From: Scylla paramamosain
Taxonomy: Eukaryota > Arthropoda > Malacostraca > Decapoda > Portunidae
DNA length: 64,000 bases
Reading direction: 5' to 3'
NCBI RefSeq assembly: GCF_035594125.1
Contig: NC_087185.1
Span: forward strand, 9,874,501 to 9,938,500
How positions within the stretch are numbered: the stretch's first letter is position 1; the number at the start of each line of letters is the position of its first letter. Below the pieces are notes generated by a model. The model saw only the letters and a program-made list of their open reading frames with translations. It was not told the origin of the DNA and made no database searches. Shown here in pieces: positions 39,830 to 49,400 of this stretch. A program made the translations under genes and the position numbers.

Positions 39830-40877
39830 TAGGCAATTTTATTCTATTTCTTCATATTGGTTTGTTTGCATCGTTTTAGCGTGTTTCTACGTAAAACACT
39901 GAAAAGACAAGTGTTATGTGATTTTGTTTTGGATTCCCATATAGAGTGATTTCCATATTATTTATTGTTTTGGTGCCTAACATGCTGAAAAACACTCAAA
40001 AGACACGTTTAAATTCCCTATAGAGGTGGCTTTGCATGCAATTTAGGTTTTGGTACATAACTGTCCTAAAAAAAAGCTAAAATTAACTTTTTTGATAATG
40101 TTCTTTTTTCCACATAATTTCCCTGAAATTTGCCAGAATTTTGGCATCTCGGTACCTATGAAGAAGAATAATAAAAAAAAAGAAAATTACTTTTTTTTTT
40201 TGTTTCTCTATAAAGAGTGTTATTTGTGGGTTTTAGCTTTTTGGTGCTTAAGGAATTTAATAACAATCATAATACACGTTTCTCGTAATGTCCTTTCGTT
40301 TCCCAAACATAGGGTTATTTGCATGTATTTAAGCGTTTTTATAGGTAACATGATCAAAAACACTCAAAATACATGTTTTTGGTAATGTTATTCTGTTTCT
40401 TCATAAAGGGTGTTTTGCATGCGTTTTAGCGTTTTGGTATGTTAGGAGCTCAAAAACACTTAAAGGCAAGTTCTTGGTAAAAGTTGGTTTTATTCCCATG
40501 TAATGTGATTGCCCTGCTTTTTAGTGCTTTATTGCCTAACACACTCAAAAACACTCAAAAGACACTCTTCTGGAAATGTCTTTTTTTTTTTTTTCTTTCC
40601 ACATAAAGCTAGTTTCGTATGCAATTTGGGGTTTTGGTAACCAAGAATGTGAAAAACACTCAAAATACACGCATTTGGTAAGGTTGTTCTGTTTCTCAAT
40701 TAAGAGTGTTATTCATGAGTTTCAGCGTTTTGGTATCTAAGAATCTCAAAAACACTTATAATGCACGTTTCTCGTAATGTCCCTTTTTTTCTTCATTTAG
40801 GGTGCTTTGCATGCATTTTGGCATTTTATTTTTCACGGGATGGCTGAAAAACACTGAAAATACACGCTTTTGGTAAT
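39830..40877 (+). repeat. Satellite flank duplicated with LINE copy 2 (partner at 26290-27330)
   Basis: Same monomer order as before LINE copy 1 and the same diverged final monomers, ending at the identical insertion site TTTTGGTAAT|AAGAACATAAG. This shows one LINE insertion followed by duplication of a block including satellite, not two insertions. Confidence 0.8.
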
Positions 40878-40975
40878 AAGAACATAAGAACATATGAAAT
40901 AAGTAAATATGCAAGAAGGCATCAGGCCTACACGTGGCAGTACTTGTATGAAATATGCCTAAGTATTTCCACCTA

Positions 40976-41248
40976 TCATCCCCATCTATAAATGTGTAAT
41001 TTTCTCTTACAGTTGCCAAATGCCTCAGCACTAACAGCTTGATTACTACGTCCGTTCCAATCATCTACTACTGTATTTGAAAACCAATTCCTTCCTGTTT
41101 CCTTTTTGAACATGAAGTTTTCAGGCTCAAGCCTGAAAACTTGATGTTCTATTTTTCTTGTTCTATCATGGTTACAGATTCTAAGAATTTTCCTTATGTT
41201 CCCCTTGTTATAACCCATGTACCACTTAAAGACTTCTATCAGCTCCAA
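40976..41248 (-). pseudogene. LINE ORF2 remnant: C-terminal region after the RT
   Basis: The minus-strand frame begins MELIEVFKWYMGYNKG and contains DRTRK, KKETGRNWFSN and VVDDWN, the conserved tail following the RT thumb in CR1/jockey-group ORF2 (LIEVFK..YKG, F..R.GR.WFSNRVVDEWN). It overlaps the preceding thumb segment by about 20 bp in another frame, so at least one frameshift separates them. The protein would act in target-primed reverse transcription at the element's own RNA, but this copy cannot. Confidence 0.82.
41108..41149. repeat. 20-bp fold-back palindrome inside LINE copy 2
   Basis: Left arm 41108-41127 and right arm 41130-41149 are reverse complements with one mismatch around CA (AAGTTTTCAGGCT / AGCCTGAAAACTT at the core). 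LINE copy 1 at the matching place reads AAGTTTTAAGGCTTGAACCC with no fold-back, so the palindrome is specific to copy 2 and has replaced nearby sequence. Confidence 0.9.
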
Positions 41249-41438
41249 CTCTTAACCTACGTCTCTCTAAAGAATGTAAATTTAACAGCTTGAATCTCGC
41301 TTTGTAAGGAATACTCCTCATCCCCTGTATCCTCTTAGTTATTCTCCTTTGTACTGATTCTAATAGACCTTTATGCTTCCTGTGATGTGGTGACCAGAAT
41401 TGGACAGCGTAGTCTAGATGAAGTCTGACTAGCGCCAA
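41226..41438 (-). pseudogene. LINE ORF2 remnant: RT thumb region
   Basis: The minus-strand frame reads ALVRLHLDYAVQFWSPHHRK then LLESVQRRITKRIQGMRS, LLNLHSLERRRLR. This is the strongly conserved LVRPHLEYA.QFWSP and VQRRATK.I.GLR motif pair that follows the RT palm in CR1-like elements. The frame is open over 70 codons but isolated by stops from the palm segment upstream. Confidence 0.87.
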
Positions 41439-41582
41439 ATGTAACTTTAATATTACTTCGGGTGTTCTACTTTTATCATTCCTGAAAATGAATCATAATA
41501 CACTATTTGCTTTGTTTCTGGCCTCTTTGCATTGCTTTCTTAAAAGGAGTTCAGAGCTAACTTTAAATCTCAAATCTTTTTC

Positions 41583-41879
41583 TTACCCTGAACCTACCAG
41601 AACTTGGTTGTTCATTGTGTAACTACTGTGTGGGTTTCTTCTATTTACGCTAAGTGCTTTGCATTTGTTGATATTAAAATGCATTTGCCATCTGTCTGTC
41701 CATTCGTTCATCCTATCCAAATCTGCCTGCAAGGCGGTGGTATGCGATTCTGACCTAATTAATCTACATATTCTCGTGTCATACGCAAATTTACTAACAA
41801 TACTACTAATTCCATTATCCAAGCCATTGACATATAATACAAACAACATCAGCCCTAATACTAATAATCCCTTTGTCAC
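41583..41879 (-). pseudogene. LINE ORF2 remnant: RT palm with altered catalytic motif
   Basis: The minus-strand frame includes LMLFVLYVNGLDNGISS, then SKFAYDTRICRL, then LQADLDRMNEWTDRWQMHFN and NINKCKALSVNRRN. This is RT palm motifs 4-6. The catalytic box expected as F/YADD reads FAYD, so the first aspartate is lost, and the preceding GVPQGSVLGPLLF-type motif is degraded to TKGLLVLGLMLF. The enzyme would be inactive even if the frame were intact. Confidence 0.88.
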
Positions 41880-41907
41880 CCCAATAATTACTTGACCCCT
41901 TTCGGAT

Positions 41908-42171
41908 TTAGAGCCGTTTATTACAACACTCTGTCGCCTGCTGCTTAGCCATGACTTTATCTAATCTAAACACCTCATGTCTCTCGTGCGCCCTAACCTT
42001 TCTTAGTAGCCTCTGGTGGGGTACCTTGTCAAACGCTTTACTAAAGTCCTGATATAGGATGCCATAACTATCACCATTATCTTCCGCCTGGTAAACCTTA
42101 TTGTATAAACTTACCAAGTTTGTCAGGTAAGACTCCCCCTTCGTGAAGCCATGCTGTAAGTGATATATCAA
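41908..42171 (-). pseudogene. LINE ORF2 remnant: RT fingers/palm start
   Basis: The minus-strand frame reads YHLQHGFTKGESYLTNL, then YQDFSKAFDKVPHQRLLRKV. These are the QHGF..GRSC.TNL and LDFSKAFDKVPH motifs of non-LTR reverse transcriptases; the second contains a catalytic aspartate. The end of the frame (MAKQQATECCNKRL) shows that W.. SWL..R.Q.VV has been lost to substitutions or frameshift. It is in a different frame from the downstream palm piece. Confidence 0.88.
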
Positions 42172-42382
42172 GTTATATTTGTCTAAATGCTCTTAAATGT
42201 TCTTCGCTATTATTGACTCCATTATTTTACATTCAACAGAAGTTAAGCTGACAGGTTTATAATTAGACGTTAATTTTTTTTTTCTCCTTTCTTAAAGGTA
42301 GGTACTATATTTGCCTGCCTCCACATTACCGATACCTCACATGACTAAAGTGATTTCCAAAGGACAGAAACTAACAATTTAC

Positions 42383-42598
42383 TTATAACCTTTTTCCATT
42401 CCTTAAATACTCTGGAATATATTTCATCTGGTCCTGGTGACTTGAACTTTTCAGCTTATCTATCTCCTGTTCCACTATCTCTTTAGTTATGGTAATATCT
42501 GTCAGCTTCTCATTTTCTTCTACTCTAAATATCTTGTCACTATTCGGCAAATCCTGCATGTTTTTCTGGGCAAAGACAGTTAAAAAATACTCGTTCAC
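42383..42598 (-). pseudogene. LINE ORF2 remnant: region upstream of the RT core
   Basis: The minus-strand frame reads NEYFLTVFAQ, RVEENEKLTDITITKEIVEQ and EIDKLKSSSHQDQMKYIPEY. It matches the LNEYFSSVFT...I....V...I..LK..KSPGPD.I.P.L block ahead of the RT fingers; the SPGPD-type motif is damaged (SSSHQDQMK). Further upstream to about 42946 only frame fragments remain, for instance sequence resembling NPKWMSEVKTLHR. Confidence 0.8.
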
Positions 42599-42946
42599 AA
42601 TTTTACTAATCTCCTCCCAACAACTAAGCAGGTTCCATTCTGCTGTCTTTAAGGAACTATTGTTTCTCTATTCTTCGTCTTATATGCCTGATAAAATCCC
42701 TTGGGGTCCATCTTCGCTTGGCTGGCTACCTTTAATTCATAACTATTTTTAGCATTCCTTGTTAAACTGCTAACTTTTCTAATTCATTATATTATGGCCT
42801 TAAAACCACTTCCCCTGTCTTTAATCTCATATATACTTCTCTTTCGCCCTATGTAATGTTTTAACCTCACTCATCCATTTAGGATCATTCTTCTGCGATC
42901 TTATTCTTCTGTAACCGTCCTGAATGTAATTTATCAACGAAATATT

Positions 42947-43799
42947 TGTTTCGCTTCTCTATAAAGGGTGTTTTGCTTGAGTTTTAGCGTTTCTGTACAT
43001 AAGAACCTTTTAAACACGTTTTTAGTAATGTTATTTTTTATTCCTTTATGGAGCGCTTTCCATGCTTTTCAGCGTTTTGGTGTCTAACACGTTGAAAAAC
43101 ACTCAAAAGACACGTTGATGATAATGTCGTTTCGTTTCCCGATAAAGGGGGCTTCCAATGCATTTTGTCTTTTGGTACTTAACAATATGAAAAAAAAAGT
43201 TTAAGTAAAAGTTTTCGGTAGAGTTATTTTTCCATGTAAAGTTCTAATCATGTGTTTTTGAGTTTTGGTACCTAAAAACCTCAAAATCTCTCATAATACA
43301 CTTTTCTCGTAATGTCTTTTCTTTTCTCCAAGTAGGATGCTTTGCGTGTAATTTGGCACTTTTATACTTAACAAGCACAAAAACAATCAAAATACAAGTT
43401 TTTGGTAATGTTAATTTCTTTCTCCGTAAAGGTTGTTTTGCATGCTTTTCAGCGATTTCGGATGTAAGAAGGTCAAAAACACTCTAAAGATACTTTCTTG
43501 GTAATGTTATTTTATATTGCCAAATAGGGTGCTTTCAATGCTTTTTAGCATTTTGATTCCTAACACTCAAGTAAACACTCAAAAAACACGTTTCCTGTAA
43601 TATCGTTTTGCTTCTTCATATAGGGATCTGCATGCATTATGATGTTTTGCTACATAATGTGAAAAACGCTCAAAATAAAGATTTTAGGTAATGTTTTTTT
43701 TTTCTCTATATAGGGTGCTATTCATCCTTTTTAGCGTTATGCTACTTAGGAAGCTTCGTATGTATTTTGACGTTTTGGTACATAAAAGGGGAAAAAAAA
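42947..43799 (+). repeat. Diverged monomers, right of LINE copy 2
   Basis: About nine plus-oriented monomers in roughly the a-b-c-d-e order, without the ten-mer-specific inserts. They resemble the monomers just right of LINE copy 1 (b: GCTTTCCATGCTTTTCAGCG with GTGTCTAACACG; c: ACTTAACAATATGAAAA), consistent with the same ancestral flank. The switch to ten-mer sequence is at GGGGAAAAAAAAG|TGTTATTTGTGGG. Confidence 0.8.
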
Positions 43800-46460
43800 G
43801 TGTTATTTGTGGGTTTTAGCTTTTTGGTACTTAAGGAACTTCATAATACACGTTTCTTGTAATGTCCTTTTGTTTCCCAAACATAATGTTCCTTGCATGT
43901 ATTTAAGTTTTTTTATAGATAACATGATAAATAAAACCCAAATTACATGTTTTTCGTAATGTTATTCTGTTTATCCATAAAGTTTGTTTTGCATGCGTTT
44001 TAGCGGTTTGGTATATAAGGCGGTTTGGTATATAAGGAATTTAATAACAATCATAATAGACGTTTCTCGTAATGTTCTTTCGTTTCCTAAACATAAGGTT
44101 CTTTGCATGTATTTAAGCGTTTTTATAGATAACATGATCAAAAACACTCAAAATACATGTTTTTGGTAATGTTATTCTGTTTGTCTATAAAAGGTGTTTT
44201 GCATGCGTTTTAGCGTTTTGGTATGTAATGAGCTCAAAAACACCTAAAGGCAAGTTGTTGGTAGAAGTTGGTTTTATTCCCATTTAATGTGATTGCCCTG
44301 CTTTTTAGTGGTTTATTGCCTAACACGCTCAAAAACACTGGAAAGACATTTTCTGGTAATATTATTTTTTTCCCACATAAAGCTAGTTTCGCATGGAATT
44401 TGGGATTTTGGTAACTAAGAATCTGAAAAACACTCAAAATACAGGCATTTAGTAAGGTTGTTCTGTTTCTTAATTAAAAAGTGTTATTCATGAGTTTCAG
44501 CATTTTGGTATGTAAGAAACTTCTCTAATACACACATTTGGTAAGGTAGTTCTGTTTCTCAATTAAAAGTGTTATTCATGAGTTTCAGCATTTTGGTATA
44601 TAAGAAACTTCTTTATGTACACGAGGTTTGGAGTTTTTTGCCTTGTGGTTCTTGTGAAACTATAAAACACTCATTATTCACGTTTCTCGTAATGTCCTTT
44701 TCTTTCCTATTATAGAGTGCGTTTCATCCATTTTCGCATTTTTTTTTTTGTAGGTAACAAGCTCAAAAAACACATCAAGATACATCTTTTTGGTAATGTT
44801 ATTCTATTTCTTCATATTGGTTGGTTTGCATCCGTTTTAGCGTTTTTCTAAGTAAATCACTGAAAAGACACGTTTTCAGTAGTATTGTTGAAATTGCTGA
44901 AAAAAAACACTCAAAAGACAGGTTTCTGGTACGGTCGAGTAATTTCTCTATATAGGTGGCTTTACATGCACTCCAGGGTTTGGTACATAACTTTTATTTT
45001 TTTATAATTATTTTTTTTTACAAAATTTCCCTGAAATATTCCAGAATTTTAGTATCTCGCTACCTATGAAGATGAATAACAAATTTTTTTTTTCTCTATA
45101 AAGTGTTATTTGTGAGTTTTAGCTTTTTGGTACTTATGGAACTTAAAAACACTCATCATACACGATTTTCGTAATGCCCTTTTCATATACAAACATAGGG
45201 TTCTTTACATGTATTTAAGCGTTTTTATAGGTAACATGATCAAAAACACTGAAAATACATATTTTTTGGTAATGTTATTCTGTTTTTCCATAAAGGGTGT
45301 TTTACATGCGTTTTAGCGTTTTGGTATGTAAGCAGTTAAAAAACACTTAAAGGCAAGTTCTTCGTAAAAGTTGGTTTTATTCCCAAGTAATGTGATTGTT
45401 CTGCTTTTTAGTGCTTTGTTGCATATCACGCTCAAAAACACTCAAAAGACATTTTTTTCTGGTAATGTCATTTTTTTCCCACATAAAGCTTGTTTTGCAT
45501 GTAATTTGACAATTTCGTAACTAAGAATGTGAAAAACACTCAAAATACACAATTTGGTAAGGGTAGTTCTGTGTCTCGATTAAAAGTGTTATTCATGCAT
45601 TTCATCATTTTGGTATGTAAGAAACTTCTCTATATACACGAGTTTTTGCGTTTATTGCCTTGTGGTTCTTGTGAAAGTATAAAAACTCATTATTTCTCAT
45701 TTCTCGTAATGTTCTTTTTTTCCTAATATAGAGTGTTTTCCATCCATTTTTGCAGTTTTTGTAGGTAATAAGCTTAAAAACAGTCAAAATATATCTTTTT
45801 GGTAATGTTATTCTATTTCTTTATATTGGTTGGTTTGCATCCGTTTTAGCGTTTTTCTTCGTAAATCTCTGAAAAGACTCGTTTTCAGTAATATTGTTGA
45901 AATTCTGTTACAGGTTTCTGGTCGTGTAATTTTCCCATATAGGTGGCTTTGCATGCACTTTAGGGTTTGGTACATAACTCCGGAAAAAAGCTAAAATTAT
46001 TATTATTTTTTTAATTTTTTTTCTTTACCTAATTTCCGTGAATTTTGCCAGAATTTTAGCATCTCGGTACCTATGAAGATGAATAACAAAAAAAAATTTT
46101 TATCAATTTATTTTTATTTATTTTTTCTTTATAAAGAGTGTTATCTATGTGTTTTAGCTTTTTGGTACTTAAGGAACCTAAAAATTCTCATAATACATAA
46201 TTTTCGTAATATCCTTTCGTTTCACAAACATAGGGTTCTTTGCATGTATTTAAGCGTTTTTATAGGTAACATCATCATAAACACTTAAAATTCATGTTAT
46301 TAGTAATGTTATTTTATTTCTCCATAAATGGTGTTTTGCCTGCGTTTAACGTTTTCTTATGTAAGGAGTTAAAAACACTTAAAGGCATGTTTTTGGTAAA
46401 AGTTGCATTTATTCCCATGTAATTTAATTGTTCTGCTTTTTAGTGCTTTGTTGCATATAT
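43800..46460 (+). repeat. Ten-mer array, plus orientation, left arm of the inversion
   Basis: Units begin near 44834 and 45843. The block matches about 7.44-9.84 kb variant for variant (TAATATTATTTTTTTCCCAC near 44360; AATTTCATCATTTTGG-type near 45600; the CTCCGGAAAAAAGCTAAAAT c' near 45978). Local changes: a tandem duplication of CGGTTTGGTATATAAGG at about 44004-44037 that jumps a'' to d', and an extra c''/d'' piece at about 44527-44600. The block stops in b'' at TTGTTGCATATAT. Confidence 0.87.
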
Positions 46461-49400
46461 GGTACCGAGATGCTAAAATTCTAGCAAAACTCAGGGAAAT
46501 TAGGTAAAGAAAAAAAAATAGCAAAAAATATAATTTTAGCTTTTTTCCGGAGTTATGTACCAAACCCTAAAGTGCATGCAAAGCCACCTATATGGGAAAA
46601 TTACACGACTTTACCAGAAACCTGTACCAGAAGCAATTTCAACAATATTACTGAAAACGAGTCTTTTCAGAGATTTACGATGAAAAACGCTAAAACGGAT
46701 GCAAACCAACCAATATGAAAAAATAGAAAAACATTACCAAAAAGATATATTTTGAGTGTTTTTAAGCTTGTTACCTACAAAAAAATGCAAAAATGGATGG
46801 AAAGCACTCTATATTAGGAAACAAAAGAACATTACGAGAAATAAGAAATAATGAGTGTTTTATAGTTTCAAAAGAACCACAAGGCAATAAACGCAAAAAC
46901 TCGTGTATATAGAGAAGTTTCTTACAAACCAAAATGATGAAATGCATGAATAACACTTTTAATCGAGAAAGAGAACTACCCTTACCAAATTGTGAATTTT
47001 GAGTGTTTTTCACATTATTAGTTACGAAATTGCCAAATTACATGCGAAACTAGCTTTATGTGGGAAAAAAATGACATTACCAGAAAAATGTCTTTTGAGT
47101 GTTTTTGAGCGTGATATGCAACAAAGCACTAAAAAGCAGAACAATCACATTACTTAGGAATAAAACCAACTTTTACGAAGAACTTGCCTTTAAGTGTTTT
47201 TTAACTCCTTACATACCAAAACGCTAAAACGCATGTAAAACATCCTTTATGGAGAAACAGAATAACATTACAAAAAATATGTATTTTGAGTGTTTTTGAT
47301 CACGTTACCTATAAAAACGCTTAAATACATGTAAAGAACCCTATGTTTGTATAAGAAAAGGACATTACGAAAATCGTGTATTATGAGTGTTTTTAAGTTC
47401 CTTAAGTACCAAAAAGCTAACACTTACAAATAACACTTTATAGAGAAATTTTCTTATTCATCTTTATAGGTACCGAGATACCAAAATTCTGGAAAAAATT
47501 CAGGGAAATTTTGTAAAAAAAAAAAAAATCATTATAAAAAATATAATTTTAGCTTTTTTCCGGAGTTATGTACCAAACCCTGAGGTGCATGCAAAGCCAC
47601 CTATATGGAGAAATTACTCAACTTTACCGGAAACCTGTCTTTTGAGTGTTTTTTTTTCAGCAATTTCAACAATATTTACGTAGAAAAACGCTAAAACGGA
47701 TGCAAACCAACCAATATGAAGAAATAGAATAACATTACCAAAAAGATATGTTTTGATGTGTTTTTGAGCTTGTTACCTACAAAAAAATGCGAAAATGGAT
47801 GAAACGCACTCTATATTAGGAAAGAAAAGGACATTACGAGAAACGTGTATAATGAGTGTTTTATAGTTTCACAAGAACCACAAGGCAAACAACTCAAAAA
47901 CTTGTGTACATAAAGAAGTTTCTTATATACCAAAATGCTGAAACTCATGAATAAGACTTTTAATTGAGAAACAGATCTACCTTACTAAATGCCTGTATTT
48001 TGAGTGTTTTTCACATTCTTAGTTACCAAAACTCCAAATTCCATGCGAAACTATCTTTATGTGGGAAAAAAATAATATTACCAGAAAATGTCTTTCGAGT
48101 GTTTTTGAGCGTGTTAGGCAATAAATCACTAAAAAGCAGGGAAATCACATTACATGGGAATAAAACCAACTTTTACCAAGAACTTGCCTTTAGGTGTTTT
48201 TGAGCTCATTACATACCAAAACTCTAAAACGCATGCAAAACACCTTTTTATGGACAAACAGAATAACATTACCAAAAACATGTATTTTGAGTGTTTTTGA
48301 TCATGTTATCTATAAAAACGCTTAAATACATGCAAAGAATCTTATGTTTGGGAAACGAAAGGACATTACGAGAAATATGTATTATGAGTGTTTTTTTAGT
48401 TCCTTAAATACCAAAAAGCTAAAACCCACAAATAACACTCTTTATTTAGAAAAATAAATAAATAAAAAAATAAAAAAATAGGATTTTTTTTTTTTTTTTT
48501 GTTATTCATCGTCATAGGTACCGAGATACCAAAATTCTGGGAAAATTCCGGGCTATTATATGATGAAAGAAAATGATCAAAAAAGTTAATTTTAGCTTTT
48601 TTTTCGGACTGTTATATACCAAACCCTAAAGTGCATGCAAAGCCTCCTATATAAGGAAATTAAACGACCTTAAAAGAAATGTGTCTTTTGAGTGTTTTTC
48701 AGAATGTTAGGCACCGAAACGATAAATAAATAAGGAACTCACTCTATATGGGAATCCAAAACAAAATTACTGAAAACATGTCTTTTCACTGTTTTACGTA
48801 CAAAAACGCTAAAACGGATGCAAACCAACCAATATAAAAAAAATAGAAAAACATTAACAAAAAGGTATATTTTGAGTGTTTTTGAGCTTGTTACCTACAA
48901 AAAACGCGAAAATTGATGCAAAGCACTATATATTAGGAAATAAAAGGACATTGCAAGAAAAGTGTATAATGAGTGTTTTATAGTTCAAAAGAACCAAAAG
49001 GCAAAAAACGCAAAAACTTGTGGATATGGAGAAGTTTCCTAGATACCAAAATGCTGAAACTCATGAATAACATTCCTAATTGAGAAACAGAACAACCTTA
49101 CTATACGCGTGTATTTTGAGAGCTTTTCACATTCTTAGTTACCAAAACCCCAAATTGCATGCGAAACCAGCTTTATGTGAGAAAAAAATGACATTACCAG
49201 AAAAATGTCTTTTGAGTGTTTTTGAGCCTGATAGGCAATAAAGCACCAAAAAGCAGGGCAATTACATTACATTTGAATAAAACCAATTGTTATCAAGAAC
49301 TTGCCTTTAAGTGTTTTTGAGCTCCTTGTATACTAAACCGCTAAAACGCAGGCAGAACGAACTTTATGAAGAAACAATAAAATTACCAAAAACATGTATT

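Larger units (their letters stand above)
35697..40877 (+). repeat. Ten-mer higher-order satellite array, plus orientation
   Basis: Resumes with d' and contains units starting near 36591 (fused to an inverted segment), 37702, 38807 and 39873. c' landmarks lie near 36885, 37980, 39091 and 40143, so spacing is 1.05-1.11 kb. These units are among the cleanest and were used to define the ten-mer order: a' about 38807, b' about 38890, c' about 38985, d' about 39200, e' about 39290, a'' about 39380, b'' about 39470, c'' about 39560, d'' about 39655, e'' about 39775. An A+T-only insertion at 38501-38552 is noted separately. Confidence 0.92.
40878..42946 (-). mobile_element. CR1-like non-LTR retrotransposon, copy 2, 5' truncated
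   Basis: About 2.07 kb on the minus strand, visibly less AT-rich than its surroundings. From high to low coordinates it carries the linker before the reverse transcriptase, the RT fingers and palm, thumb, C-terminal domain and 3' tail ending in TTATGTTC-type octamers. The endonuclease domain and ORF1 are absent, the usual 5' truncation of LINEs; satellite resumes at about 42947 (CGCTTCTCTATAAAGGG). Reading-frame pieces fall in different frames, so the element is dead. The clade call rests on the RT motifs plus the octameric 3' end; jockey-like assignment is the alternative. The host is therefore an animal; a decapod is my weak guess. Confidence 0.9.

Noticed and set aside
42489..42752. Plus-strand 87-residue frame in LINE copy 2
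   Set aside because: Antisense shadow of the ORF2 remnant on the minus strand.
46771..47013. Conserved 80-residue frame repeated identically at 53235 and 59019, with a relative at 45529
   Set aside because: Conservation equals that of the surrounding U repeat DNA, including non-coding parts; composition is that of the satellite and no domain is recognisable.
47964..48203. 79-residue frame present three times (also 54432 and 60217)
   Set aside because: Same reason: copies of U. Related plus-array sites carry stops or indels, so there is no sign of coding selection.
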